From Arthrobacter sp. H35-D1 (GTDB lineage: Bacteria > Actinomycetota > Actinomycetes > Actinomycetales > Micrococcaceae), in the NCBI RefSeq assembly GCF_030063185.1, contig NZ_JASISP010000002.1, positions 308,614 through 372,613 of the forward strand: DNA of 64,000 nucleotides, given 5' to 3'. The notes under the pieces are model-generated. The model worked only from the letters and a program-made list of their open reading frames with translations, did no database searches and was not told the DNA's origin. Position 1 is the stretch's first letter. Every line of letters begins with the position of its first letter. The position numbers were made by a program, and so were the translations under genes. Shown piece after piece: positions 36,880 through 45,939 of this stretch.

Positions 36880-37467
36880 CTAATGGGTGAACGCAGCCCA
36901 CCGGTCCTTCGAAATTGCGTAGTCGACGTTGCCTTGGTCGGAGCCAGGGATAGGGCCAATAGTCCCCTCGTCACGAGTACCTATATGAGTCAGGCCTAGG
37001 CGACTCATTACCGCTCGAGATCCTGAATTGACGGCCAACGTTTCGGCGAAAGTCTGGGCCAGCCCCACGTCTTCGAAGCCATAAGCGAGCAAAGCAGCGG
37101 TGCCTTCAGACGCCAATCCCCGGCGCCAGAAGTCCGGCAGTAGCCGATACCCCAGTTCTGCTAGCCCTCGCTCATCGTCGTTTTCCGCCGAGAGGAGCCA
37201 CCAGCCGACGGATTCTGTCCCAAGGAAACCCGCCCAGAAACCCAGTCCGTTTCGCGCTTCGTTGATGCGTTCTTGATGGTGCTTCTCAACTTCCGACCGA
37301 TCGCGCGGCTGGCCGACACCTAGGTAACGCATGACGTCGGGATGTGCGTCAAGGGTAACCTCGTATTCGAGATGCTCGTCTCCTAGTGGAACGAGAGTCA
37401 ACCGGCTGGTCTGAAGGGTGCGTTGAATTATCTCCTGATGATTGCAGCCAGAGACGTCAATGGCCAA
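36880..37467 (-). CDS. RimJ/RimL-type GNAT acetyltransferase
   Basis: 195 residues: RTLQTSRLTLVPLGDEHLEY opens the fold, AELGYRLLPDFWRRGLASEG carries the acetyl-CoA loop, and LAVNSGSRAVMSRLGLTHIG the conserved Asn-Ser-rich helix. It acetylates an amino group on a protein or small molecule. The start is uncertain: the only start codon before the fold is TTG at 37467 without a clear ribosome site. Confidence 0.8.
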   Translation of the reverse strand: MAIDVSGCNHQEIIQRTLQTSRLTLVPLGDEHLEYEVTLDAHPDVMRYLGVGQPRDRSEVEKHHQERINEARNGLGFWAGFLGTESVGWWLLSAENDDERGLAELGYRLLPDFWRRGLASEGTAALLAYGFEDVGLAQTFAETLAVNSGSRAVMSRLGLTHIGTRDEGTIGPIPGSDQGNVDYAISKDRWAAFTH

Positions 37468-37972
37468 TCAGTGCTGACACGAATTTGCGAATATTGATAT
37501 ACAGATTCAGAACCTACAAGGCGAACAACGAGAGATCGGATAACACATGTCCCCCTCAAAGTTGTCGTCGGGTTGTCGTTAGTGCGTCCGTTCGTCACCG
37601 TCCCATTAGCCGGTCCGTCACCGGTCCGCCCACCACCAAAATTCCCAGGAATAACAATTCGTGTACTTCCGCGTTCGTCGGATTCCCGGATACCCCGCCC
37701 GCAAAAATGCCCGATGACCGCGGGCCTTATACGGGGCAGGATTTCCGTCCACACGAGCCAACTGTTATGACTCCGACAATCGTCGGGTCGATGCTCACCA
37801 ATACCTGACGAGCCAAGTTTGATTGGGCGTCGCATGTGGAACGGAGGGTCGCCATCTTCATCAACGGCAAAGCGTCCGTAGGAAAGTGACACGAAATTGA
37901 GAATCTCGGTGATTTTGGCCTACCCATCACCGCAGGTCAGAGCGATTCGCTGGTGACAGGCAACTTGGAATC
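37468..37972. other. 505-base stretch without a supported gene
   Basis: Frames of 65-154 codons exist on both strands but have shadow-like composition, overlap one another and match no family. It probably carries the acetyltransferase promoter and decayed sequence at the right edge of the accessory region. Confidence 0.5.
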
Positions 37973-39226
37973 CTACAACGGCCCCGGATCCAACTGTGCT
38001 TCAATGCGTTCCGGGCGGAAACCACGTCCCACGATACGCGCCGTCACGCGGCGGGCCACCGGCAGCGTCGCGGCGGCGACGGCACGCTGCCACCAGCGCA
38101 TCGGGTTGGCCAGGAACGCTCCTCCTCCCGGCTTTGCAATGACTTTGTGGACCATCAACTGAAGCGGTTGCATGAGGGCAACGGGCTTCAGCCGTCGATT
38201 CTGCACTCGTGCCAGATCCTCCAGCGTCACCGAGCCTGAGCGCAGGCTTCCGACCAAAAGGTTTGCACTGGCCACCGCATCCTGAATGGCATAGTTGATC
38301 CCTACCCCGAACGCCGGAGACATGGCGTGAGCGGCATCCCCAATGCACAGCAGCCCGTCCTGACACCACCGCTCCAGCCGATCAACCTGCACTGTCAGCA
38401 ACTTGATTTGGTCCCACCCGGTGAGCGAAGAAACCACTTCGGCAAGGAACGGTGCGCTCCGCACAATCCTGCCCCTGAACTCCTCCAGCCCTGCCTCTTG
38501 GACGCCAGGGAAGTCGCCTTTGCGGATGAGCATGCCGGCTTGATAATAATCGGCGCGCGGGATGGTGACGATCATCGACTCGGAGTCCAAATATGCCAGT
38601 GTGTCCGGCGGATCGACGTGCGTTCTCGGCAATCGGAACCACAGCACATCGATGGCAACACCGTAGTCCTTCGGAACGAGGCCGGCCGCGTCCCGCAGCG
38701 TGGAGTCCCTGCCGTCCGCTGCGACCGTCAGCGCAGCCTCTATCGAGACCGGCCCGTCGGCGGTGGACGCGCGCACTCCCGAGACGCGGTCGCCGTCGTG
38801 CATCAAGCCGGCGGCCTCGGCTCCCATCATCAGGTGGAAGGTGGAGTATTTCGCACCCTCCTCGGCCAGGAGGGAAAGAAAATCCCACTGCGGCATGAGG
38901 GCGATCGACCGGTTTCTGCCCTTGAGGTGGGAGAAGTCAACTGGCGTCAAGCGATTTCCGTTGACCACAACATCAAGTGTGTGAATGGTGCTGTGTGGGA
39001 TGGCCTCGAACTTCTCCCGCAGTCCCAGTTGGTCAAGCAGGTCGATGGTCGACGGGTGGATCGTGTCTCCACGGAAGTCTCGAAAGAAGTCTGCGTGTTT
39101 CTCCAACACGATCGTGTCCACCCCGGCGCGGGCCAGCAGGATTCCGAGCATCATGCCGGCCGGTCCCCCGCCGGCTATGCAGCAAGTGGTTTTCAGATTT
39201 AGTGTCTGCATGTCAACCCGATTCAC
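37973..39226 (-). CDS. FAD-dependent monooxygenase
   Basis: 417 residues of the aromatic-hydroxylase (PHBH-like) flavoprotein group. The FAD dinucleotide motif is CCIAGGGPAGMMLGILLA, the DG motif TVAADGRDSTLRDAAG (near residue 170) and the GD motif LLCIGDAAHAMSPAFGVGIN (near 295). It uses NAD(P)H and oxygen on an unknown, probably aromatic substrate. The GTG start overlaps the stop of the upstream DUF4336 gene (GTGA), so the two are cotranscribed and coupled; an ATG five codons later is also possible. Confidence 0.87.
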   Translation of the reverse strand: MNRVDMQTLNLKTTCCIAGGGPAGMMLGILLARAGVDTIVLEKHADFFRDFRGDTIHPSTIDLLDQLGLREKFEAIPHSTIHTLDVVVNGNRLTPVDFSHLKGRNRSIALMPQWDFLSLLAEEGAKYSTFHLMMGAEAAGLMHDGDRVSGVRASTADGPVSIEAALTVAADGRDSTLRDAAGLVPKDYGVAIDVLWFRLPRTHVDPPDTLAYLDSESMIVTIPRADYYQAGMLIRKGDFPGVQEAGLEEFRGRIVRSAPFLAEVVSSLTGWDQIKLLTVQVDRLERWCQDGLLCIGDAAHAMSPAFGVGINYAIQDAVASANLLVGSLRSGSVTLEDLARVQNRRLKPVALMQPLQLMVHKVIAKPGGGAFLANPMRWWQRAVAAATLPVARRVTARIVGRGFRPERIEAQLDPGPL

Positions 39227-39939
39227 CGCCCACCACTGCGGCGGTCGAGCCAGGCGAACGCCCGCTCGACAGTCTCCCTGGCATTGCCGGTGACGACGGG
39301 TCCGTGCGCGACGACGAGTTTGTCAAAGTCCCATTGCAGGATCTGCTCGATGGATTCGCGCGCTGCGGCCTTGTCCCGGAACGTCAGCCGGATGTCGCGC
39401 CCCACACCACCCCAGGGCGCCGCCACGCCCCCACCAGCAACAAGAGCATTGCGAAGGTGGTGGCCCGGCTGGCGTTCATGGATTTGGATGACGTCCTCGA
39501 CCAGAAGCGCGCGTGAAGGTGTGTGGAAAAAGACCACTTCGTTCAACCACCGGATGCCACGGAGTTGGACCTGCTCCAGGTCGGGTGCCCACAGGCCGCC
39601 GTCCGGTTCACCAAGGATGCCGGCCAGCGGGAGATCGCCCTTCTTCAAGGTGATCGGGGTGATGGGGCTGGAGAACAGCTGGGCCTCGGGGAAGAGCCGG
39701 TGCCAAGCATTCAGCCGCCAGAAATGCCGCGGCGTGGGCGAGACAAGATAACGGACCGGGCCCAGGGCAATGATTTCAGCCAGCGCGGCGAACGACACCT
39801 GAACCGGCGACGCTATCCACACGGACCCGTCGCGCAGGCGGGCCACTGTCATCCGCGTGTTGAAGCGGACTCCCATGTCGCGAACCACGGGGCCATCGAC
39901 CACGAACAGGTCCTTGCCAAGCGGTTCCAAGGTCACCAT
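39223..39939 (-). CDS. DUF4336 protein, metallo-beta-lactamase-like fold
   Basis: 238 residues. LGKDLFVVDGPVVRDMGVRF and TRMTVARLRDGSVWIASPV open the fold, followed by LVSPTPRHFWRLNAWHRLFP and, near the end, VVAHGPVVTGNARE. Spaced His/Asp residues hint at a degenerate metallohydrolase site. DUF4336 proteins have no proven activity. It is upstream of, and overlaps by four bases, the FAD monooxygenase gene, suggesting a joint catabolic or detoxifying role. Confidence 0.82.
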   Translation of the reverse strand: MVTLEPLGKDLFVVDGPVVRDMGVRFNTRMTVARLRDGSVWIASPVQVSFAALAEIIALGPVRYLVSPTPRHFWRLNAWHRLFPEAQLFSSPITPITLKKGDLPLAGILGEPDGGLWAPDLEQVQLRGIRWLNEVVFFHTPSRALLVEDVIQIHERQPGHHLRNALVAGGGVAAPWGGVGRDIRLTFRDKAAARESIEQILQWDFDKLVVAHGPVVTGNARETVERAFAWLDRRSGGR

Positions 39940-40031
39940 GGCCCCAGTGTAGCCAGCCGGACTTGCCAGCGTCCATGGCTGCAGCAGGTGCAGGGGTTGT
40001 CCTGTTTCAGGGTCGCTGCAAGACTGTGCGC

Positions 40032-41027
40032 ATGGTTATTTCCAGTGACGTTTCATGGCAGTTGGACAACATCACGATGGAAGGCACAGTTGTCAGGCCT
40101 GACGGAGACGGACCATTCCCTGCAGTGGTCCTTGTTGCTGGAAGTGGCCCAACGGACCGAGATTGGTGCACGCCGTTGCTGCCGGGCAGCAACGGCAGCG
40201 GAAGGCTGTTTGCGGAGGCCCTGGCCAGCGCCGGTTTCGCATCCCTTCGATATGACAAGCGGGCATCAGGGCCGCATGCGATGGACAACGTCCTCCAGCT
40301 CATCGGACAGCTGAGCATGCAATCCCACTTGGACGAGTTGGTCGCGGCTGTTGGCGTGCTTACCGGACTCGACTTTGTGGACTCCGCACGAATTGCCGGC
40401 CTCGGCAACAGCGAGGGCGCGCTACACGTCCTCCACTACGCAACGGCACCCCAGAATGTGCCTTTCGCCGGGATCGTGCTCGCTGCACCGCCGGGACGGC
40501 CGGTCCAGGAGGTGCTGCTGTCCCAGTTGGCGCATCAGCTCGCCCAGGTCCCGGGTGGGACTGAACTGATGCCGAAGATCGAGGGAGCTGCTGCGCGCTA
40601 CACCGCGGGACAGCCAATGAATCCAGATCCCGGCCTGCCCGACAGCGTGCGGATGGTGCTCTCCAGCTTCGAAGCCCCGGCGAACCTCCCACTCGCCCGC
40701 GAGCTGTGGGTCGAGTCCACCTGCGATTCGCTGGGGAAAGTGCAAATCCCGACACTGGTATTGATTGGCGAAAAGGATGTACAGATCGATGCCCACGCCG
40801 ACGGCGGTCCCCTCCAGGCGGCGGCTGCAGGGATGGACAACGTCACTTTCACGTTCCCGCCCAACGCGAACCACGTGTTCAAGGAAGACTCCCGCACCAC
40901 GGCCGAGCTCGCCACATCGCCAGGGAACGGATACAACGCCCCTGACACACATCTTGACCCTGAAAGCCTCAAAGCGATCCTCAGTTGGCTCAAAGGAACC
41001 CTGCAGGTGGGGACAACCTCAGCTTGA
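40032..41027 (+). CDS. alpha/beta hydrolase (dienelactone-hydrolase-like peptidase/esterase)
   Basis: 331 residues from the ATG at 40032; an in-frame earlier start at 39963 has no ribosome site. The oxyanion region is VVLVAGSGPTDRDW, the nucleophile elbow GLGNSEGALH (G-N-S-E-G, near residue 132), the acid probably in LVLIGEKDVQID and the histidine in FPPNANHVFKED. Substrate unknown. Divergent from the DUF4336/monooxygenase pair. Confidence 0.83.
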   Translation: MVISSDVSWQLDNITMEGTVVRPDGDGPFPAVVLVAGSGPTDRDWCTPLLPGSNGSGRLFAEALASAGFASLRYDKRASGPHAMDNVLQLIGQLSMQSHLDELVAAVGVLTGLDFVDSARIAGLGNSEGALHVLHYATAPQNVPFAGIVLAAPPGRPVQEVLLSQLAHQLAQVPGGTELMPKIEGAAARYTAGQPMNPDPGLPDSVRMVLSSFEAPANLPLARELWVESTCDSLGKVQIPTLVLIGEKDVQIDAHADGGPLQAAAAGMDNVTFTFPPNANHVFKEDSRTTAELATSPGNGYNAPDTHLDPESLKAILSWLKGTLQVGTTSA

Positions 41028-41067
41028 GGAAGCGCAGGCGGCGTGTGGCCCCTGGCCCGGGCCGCGG

Positions 41068-41697
41068 TTAGACGGTGAAGGCCACCGCAATCACAACAGG
41101 TGTTGTCTGACCATCCCATGTGGCTGTCAGTGAATCCTCGTGATTGAGCGTCCTCGTGGTGTCCAGTTCGCGCAGCACCACAAAGTTGAGCGGCCCGGCC
41201 GGGATGCTTGTGACGGAGTCGGTGGTGGTGGGGACTCCGACGCTCAACTCCGGCAGCCCGGCGTCGGACGTTCCGCTGCCGCTGATCCGGGCTGTTTCCG
41301 GCAGCTTCTGCCTCGATTCCCCCACATCCAGCATTTCCTGCGCCTGTGGCTTGCCGGCCAGCAGTGCCGCGGCAAGTTCACCCACGTAGACGGGATCAGC
41401 CGTGGCGTCGTAGATCCAGCGAGTGCCCAAAACAGAGTGCTCCATGGTGGTGACGAGGAATTCCTCCGCCCCGGCGAGAGGAACACTGCGGTACGTCAGC
41501 GGCACCTGGTACGTCCGCTCCCCCACCCGCAGCAGGTGCGTCTCCATGCCGACCTCGCCCGCCGGGTCATCAAAACGGAAAGCACCGAGGAGGACCAGCT
41601 CAGCCGCGTCCCCGGAAAACCAGGTCTGGCGCGGCAACCACTGGATCAGGAGCTCAGACTTGGACGGGATCAGTTCAGCATCGTAAATAATGGCCAT
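41068..41697 (-). CDS. maltokinase N-terminal cap-like domain protein (CG0192-like)
   Basis: 209 residues from the ATG at 41697. ELLIQWLPRQTWFSGDAAEL, GAFRFDDPAGEVGMETHLL, YQVPLTYRSVPLAGAEEFLV and MEHSVLGTRWIYDATADPVY are close to the cap domain found at the N-terminus of maltokinases and in the corynebacterial CG0192 family. The kinase part is absent, so it is a stand-alone cap domain protein of unknown role. Confidence 0.82.
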   Translation of the reverse strand: MAIIYDAELIPSKSELLIQWLPRQTWFSGDAAELVLLGAFRFDDPAGEVGMETHLLRVGERTYQVPLTYRSVPLAGAEEFLVTTMEHSVLGTRWIYDATADPVYVGELAAALLAGKPQAQEMLDVGESRQKLPETARISGSGTSDAGLPELSVGVPTTTDSVTSIPAGPLNFVVLRELDTTRTLNHEDSLTATWDGQTTPVVIAVAFTV

Positions 41698-41761
41698 GCC
41701 GACCAGTCTAGGGCGCCCGTCCACCCCACCGCCGAACCAGCGAATCCGGAGGTGGCGGTGG

Positions 41762-43516
41762 CTAGAGGTTCAGGTGGGTGGGCCCGAACATCTTCAGCAA
41801 CACATCAACCACGACGACGTTGGGACCGTCCGCAACGAAGCCAGCCCGCAGCGCGTCCCCCACATCCTCGGGCTTCACGCGCTGCGCCGGCACCCCGAAC
41901 GACTCCGCGAGTTTCACGAAGTCGGGCCGGGCCAGCTCGGTGTGCGTGGCCTTGCCGAAGGAATCCACCATGTATTCGCGCAGGATGCCGTACCCGCCGT
42001 CGTCCACAATGAGCCACGTGACGGGCGCGTTGTGCTGCTTCGCCGTGGCAAGTTCGGCGATGGAGTACATGGCCGAACCGTCGCCGGCCACCGCCAGCAC
42101 ACGGGCGGGCTTGCCTTCGCTTTGCAGGCCCAGCGCCCCGCCAATCGCGGCCGGGAAGCCGTAGCCCAGGCCACCGGCACCCTGAGCCGAGTGGAATTCC
42201 CCGTCGCGGGCATCCCAGCAGCTCCACGCCCAGTAGGCGGAAATGGTCATGTCCCAGAACGTTTGCATGTCATCCGGGACGGCTTGGCGAATGTCCGCCA
42301 TGAACGTCCGTTCCAAGTCCAGGTCCTGCCCGTCGAGGCGGGCTTGTACCTTCGCCAAGGTTTTCTTGACGACGGCGACCGGGCTGGCACCGTGCCAATC
42401 CGCGTCGGCTTTCAACGAAGGATCCAAGGCCTCGTTGAGCGCCCTCAGCGCTTGGCCGGCGTCGGCCCGGATGCCCAAGGCAGGGCGGTTGGATTCAAGC
42501 ACCCGCGGTTCAGCGTCGATCTGGATGATGCGTCCGCGCGGCTCCATGGTGAAGTAGTTGCTCGATACCTCGCCCAACGACGAACCGATGACCAGCACCA
42601 CATCGGCGTCCTCCAGGACCTCCGTCACGTGCCTGTCTTCGACCCACGACTGCAGCGACAACTCGTGGTTCCAGGGGAAGGCGCCGTTGCCTCCGGGCGT
42701 GCACACCACGGGCGCGTTCAGCTTTTCTGCGATGGCGAGCAGCGGTTCCTTGGCGTTGCCGCGCCGGACCCCGCCGCCAGCCACGATGACGGGGCGCACT
42801 GCATCGGTCAGCCATTTCACGGCTTCCCTGACAAGCTCGACGCGCGGCGGGTTGTCGAACGGTTCGGCGAGCGCATCCTCCACGGCCGGGACAAAGATGG
42901 GGTCCAGCAATACGTTCTGCGGCACTTCAACCCACACCGGGCCCTGGGGTGAGGAGACAGCTTCAGTCCAAGCGTCCTGAATGGCCGAGGGAATGCCGGA
43001 GGCGTGCTGGATGAGCCGCTGGCTCTTGGTCACGTTGGCGGCCGAGGCCTTTTGGTCATCGAGCTGGTGCAGCATGCCCTTGCGCCGGGCACCCAATCCT
43101 TCGAGCGGAATCTGGCTGGCCACCACGAGCATGGGCACGCCTGTTGCATAGGCTTCCTGCAGGCCGGCCAAGGCTGTCAGTGCACCGGGGCCCGTGGACA
43201 GAAACAGCACACCCACCTCGCCCGTGGCCCTGGAGTAGCCGTCGGCTGCGAACGCCGAGTTGTTCTCCACGCGGGAGGACACGAAATGCAGCGGCGAGCG
43301 ACTCAGGGCATCAAACAAACCCAGCGCGTGCTGGCCGGGGATGCCAAAAACCGTCTTGGCGCCGAGTGCGGCGAGGGTCTCCACCACAAGGTCGCCACCA
43401 TTGCGCTGGGCAGCAGTCTCCGGCACGGGCATCTCAGCCATGGGGGTCGCGCTCACTGCGGTCTCGCTTTCCGGGGTCTCAGTACTGTCAGCGGTCTCGT
43501 CCACCTGGCGCGTCAT
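41762..43516 (-). CDS. thiamine-diphosphate-dependent enzyme (acetolactate synthase-like)
   Basis: 584 residues. Domain order: ThDP Pyr domain with the catalytic glutamate in [20 protein letters not shown] (near residue 84), central domain ([20 protein letters not shown]), and PP domain with [20 protein letters not shown] and IVDDGGYG. A Ser/Thr/Glu-rich tail of about 38 residues precedes the fold. It is not housekeeping IlvB: no small subunit follows and it is coupled (ATGA) to agmatinase. I infer decarboxylation or ligation of a 2-oxoacid derived from the guanidino substrate; not established. Confidence 0.82.
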   Translation of the reverse strand: MTRQVDETADSTETPESETAVSATPMAEMPVPETAAQRNGGDLVVETLAALGAKTVFGIPGQHALGLFDALSRSPLHFVSSRVENNSAFAADGYSRATGEVGVLFLSTGPGALTALAGLQEAYATGVPMLVVASQIPLEGLGARRKGMLHQLDDQKASAANVTKSQRLIQHASGIPSAIQDAWTEAVSSPQGPVWVEVPQNVLLDPIFVPAVEDALAEPFDNPPRVELVREAVKWLTDAVRPVIVAGGGVRRGNAKEPLLAIAEKLNAPVVCTPGGNGAFPWNHELSLQSWVEDRHVTEVLEDADVVLVIGSSLGEVSSNYFTMEPRGRIIQIDAEPRVLESNRPALGIRADAGQALRALNEALDPSLKADADWHGASPVAVVKKTLAKVQARLDGQDLDLERTFMADIRQAVPDDMQTFWDMTISAYWAWSCWDARDGEFHSAQGAGGLGYGFPAAIGGALGLQSEGKPARVLAVAGDGSAMYSIAELATAKQHNAPVTWLIVDDGGYGILREYMVDSFGKATHTELARPDFVKLAESFGVPAQRVKPEDVGDALRAGFVADGPNVVVVDVLLKMFGPTHLNL

Positions 43517-44589
43517 TTGGCACCGCCATCGGTGGTCGGCGCGAAGCCGGCCGGCCGGCGTCGTCCTTCAGCGTCGAGGGCCTGCGCTGCATAGCCGTTT
43601 GGCTCGCCGAAGCGATCGCCCTCCACATGATTGTCTGCCATCAGCGTCACCAATTCAAAGCCCACGTGGCTGGCGGCGATGCCGGTAATTTCGGCGTGGT
43701 CGTAGGCGGGGGCCACTTCCACAATGTCGGCGCCGACGAGGTTCATCCCGCGGAAGCCGCGAATGATCTCGATGAGCTCGCGGCTGCTGATGCCGCCTGC
43801 TTCGGGGGTACCGGTGCCGGGGGCGTGCGCGGGGTCCAGGACGTCGATGTCCACGGAGATGTAGAGGGGGCGTTTGCCGATGCGGTCACGGATTTTCGCC
43901 ACGGTTTCCAGCACGCCCTGGTAGTAGACGTCGGCGGAGGTGACGATGCCGAAGCCGAAGCGGCGGTCGTCGTCGAGGTCCTTTTTGCCGTAGAGCGGGC
44001 CGCGCGTTCCCACGTGCGAGATGGCTTCGGTGTCCAGGATGCCCTCCTCCACAGCCCGGCGAAACGGGGTCCCATGGGTGTATTCGGCGCCAAAGTAGGT
44101 ATCCCAGGTGTCCAGGTGCGCATCAAAGTGCAGCATGGCAATGGGCTCCCCGGCGCGTTCGGCCGCGGCGCGCAGCAGTGGCAGCGAAATGGTGTGGTCC
44201 CCACCAATGGTCAACAGCTTCGAGCCGCCCGAGGTCAGGTCCAGGGCGTTCTGCTGGATGGTCTCGATGGCCTCGTTGATGTTGAACGGGTTCACTGCCA
44301 TGTCCCCGGCGTCCGCCACCTGGCAGTTTTCAAACGGGGAAACGTCCCATGCCGGGTTGTAGGGACGTAGCAGACGCGATGCTTCGCGGACGTGGTTGGC
44401 GCCAAAACGGGCGCCCGGGCGGTAGGACACACCGCTGTCAAAGGGGACGCCGACCACGGAGACGTCGGCTTTCGCTACTTGGTCCAGTCTCGGGAGGCGC
44501 GCATACGTCGCGGCACCCGCGTAGCGCGGGATGCGGGAGGAATCGATAGGGCCAAGGTTGCCGTTGGCCTCGATGCGGAGCTCTTTCAT
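43513..44589 (-). CDS. speB: agmatinase/ureohydrolase
   Basis: 358 residues. Both metal motifs are complete: [22 protein letters not shown] and [19 protein letters not shown] bind the two manganese ions. It removes urea from agmatine, giving putrescine, or from a related compound such as 4-guanidinobutyrate; family members cannot be told apart safely by eye. First gene of a pair with the ThDP enzyme, and close to an XRE-cupin regulator and a sodium symporter. A conserved CAAC.AATGTT motif lies 64 bases upstream. Confidence 0.88.
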   Translation of the reverse strand: MKELRIEANGNLGPIDSSRIPRYAGAATYARLPRLDQVAKADVSVVGVPFDSGVSYRPGARFGANHVREASRLLRPYNPAWDVSPFENCQVADAGDMAVNPFNINEAIETIQQNALDLTSGGSKLLTIGGDHTISLPLLRAAAERAGEPIAMLHFDAHLDTWDTYFGAEYTHGTPFRRAVEEGILDTEAISHVGTRGPLYGKKDLDDDRRFGFGIVTSADVYYQGVLETVAKIRDRIGKRPLYISVDIDVLDPAHAPGTGTPEAGGISSRELIEIIRGFRGMNLVGADIVEVAPAYDHAEITGIAASHVGFELVTLMADNHVEGDRFGEPNGYAAQALDAEGRRRPAGFAPTTDGGAK

Positions 44590-44652
44590 GGATGTCCTCG
44601 TTTCATTGACAGTTGACCTGCGTCACATCCGTGCAGTTGTTCATCATGGTAC

Positions 44653-44664
44653 AACCAATGTTTT
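44653..44664. promoter_or_regulatory. putative XRE-cupin operator before agmatinase
   Basis: CAACCAATGTTT matches 10 of 12 positions with CAACAAATGTTG (45872-45883) in the regulator-symporter intergenic region. A shared site would make the agmatinase pair, the regulator and the symporter one regulon. Confidence 0.45.
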
Positions 44665-44768
44665 CTAATGGGAACCAAAAGTTTCATTGGAGATACCTTC
44701 GAAGGCGGCACTGTCCACCTGTCCGAGCACGGAATGAAACGACGCAAGCACCCCCGCCCCCAACCCCG

Positions 44769-45190
44769 GACGCTCCTGCACTTTCGGGGGTTCGTTGCCT
44801 GACCCTCCTGCACTTTCGGGGGTATTTCGCCCCACCCTCCTACACGTTCCCGCACCCCCGGGGACCCGGGACCCCTGTCAATTGCTTCCACCCGGCCAAT
44901 GCTGTTCAGGCACCAGACGTTCGGGAGTTGCCAGCGACGGCCTTCACCGAGACTTGGCGATTCATATGGAAGCGCAACCGGCCGTACGGGCACATATTAG
45001 TCCGAGCGCAGTGCCCTTCACGGCGGGCTAGCGGTTCTGGCAACAACAGCGGCTTCAGCGCTGGCTCGCGCAACGGCAAGAGGATGGTGACGATCAGTAG
45101 GTGCCCAAAAAGTGCAGGAGCGTCGGCCCTTGGTCCCCCAAAACTGCAGGAGGGTCAGGCAAAACACCCCCGAAAGTGCAGGAGCGTCGG
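44769..45190. repeat. dispersed repeat arrays, copies B and C, in head-to-head orientation
   Basis: In the 614-base gene-free stretch 44590-45203. Forward units: 44769-44790, 44801-44823 and a degenerate one at 44833-44853. Reverse units: 45107-45126, 45139-45159 and 45167-45190. Core CTCCTGCACTTTCGGGG, preceded by GACG or GACC. The 250 bases between the two arrays hold no supported gene. Same family as 20171-20267; GAAGGCGGCA precedes both loci. Confidence 0.8.
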
Positions 45191-45203
45191 TAGGCAGGGA
45201 TGG

Positions 45204-45788
45204 CTAGCCGCCGGATCCTGAGGCTGCCGGGGCCAGGATCCACAGTGCTTCCACCGGGTGGGCCGTGCGGTTGACCCAGCTGTGTGGCTCACGCCCAGAG
45301 AACGACAGCGTGTCTCCCGCCTTCAAGTCGTAGGATTCATGGGTCATGCGCAGGGTCAGCTCACCGCTGACGATGTGCAGCACGTCGACGTCGCAGTCAA
45401 TGGCGTACAGCTCGGACTCTCCGCACCCATGGGGTTCGATGGTGGCGCCGAGGACTTGCAGGCGTCGCTCGGAGCGCGAGGTCAACAGCCGCTCCACAAT
45501 GCCGTCGCCGCCCAGGTGGATGCGCGGGCCCTCCCCTTTTCGCATCAAGTGCGTTTCCGGGGCGGCGAACAGCTCGCCGATGGAAATCGAGAGAACCTGG
45601 CACAGCGTCACCAACGACGCCACGCTCGGTGAAGTCAAGTCACGTTCCACCCGACTCAGAAAGCCCTTGGTCAGCCCCGTGGCGGCGGCCACCTGTTCAA
45701 TGGTCAGGCGCTGGTCCTGCCGGGCAGCGCGGATGCGCGATCCGATGGCCACCGGACCAACACTGGGTTCAAGGGGCAAAGCTTTCAT
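45204..45788 (-). CDS. XRE-family regulator with cupin sensor domain
   Basis: 194 residues from the ATG at 45788 (AGGAG seven bases upstream). Residues about 12-70 form the helix-turn-helix (IRAARQDQRLTIEQVAAATG, LTKGFLSRVERDLTSPSVAS) and about 115-190 a cupin (YAIDCDVDVLHIVSGELTLR, GDTLSFSGREPHSWVN). This architecture is typical of PuuR-like regulators of polyamine or amine catabolism. It is divergent from the sodium symporter and next to the agmatinase pair, so it probably represses all of them until the substrate is present. Confidence 0.9.
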   Translation of the reverse strand: MKALPLEPSVGPVAIGSRIRAARQDQRLTIEQVAAATGLTKGFLSRVERDLTSPSVASLVTLCQVLSISIGELFAAPETHLMRKGEGPRIHLGGDGIVERLLTSRSERRLQVLGATIEPHGCGESELYAIDCDVDVLHIVSGELTLRMTHESYDLKAGDTLSFSGREPHSWVNRTAHPVEALWILAPAASGSGG

Positions 45789-45871
45789 GGGGGGCTCCTC
45801 GCGACGCGACTGCCACCGCGCTCCCACGCGACGCATTGACTGTAACTACGATCACAGTTTAGCCTAATAGA

Positions 45872-45883
45872 CAACAAATGTTG
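45872..45883. promoter_or_regulatory. putative operator between regulator and symporter
   Basis: CAACA-AA-TGTTG palindrome in the divergent region (45789-45939). A near copy precedes agmatinase. Confidence 0.5.
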
Positions 45884-45939
45884 CTTTAGAGGCAATACAT
45901 TTCAGTAGACAGTTACTACTTCGCACACTGGAGCATCAC

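Noticed and set aside
37428-37892. A 154-codon gene on the minus strand
   Set aside because: Overlaps the acetyltransferase start, has Gly/Arg/Thr-rich shadow-like composition and no recognisable domain.
44769-45190. CRISPR array
   Set aside because: Repeat units are few, irregularly spaced, occur in both orientations and have unequal spacers; no cas genes are present.
44613-45221. A 202-codon plus-strand gene
   Set aside because: It is made of repeat units and Pro/Arg-rich low-complexity sequence, with no family match.
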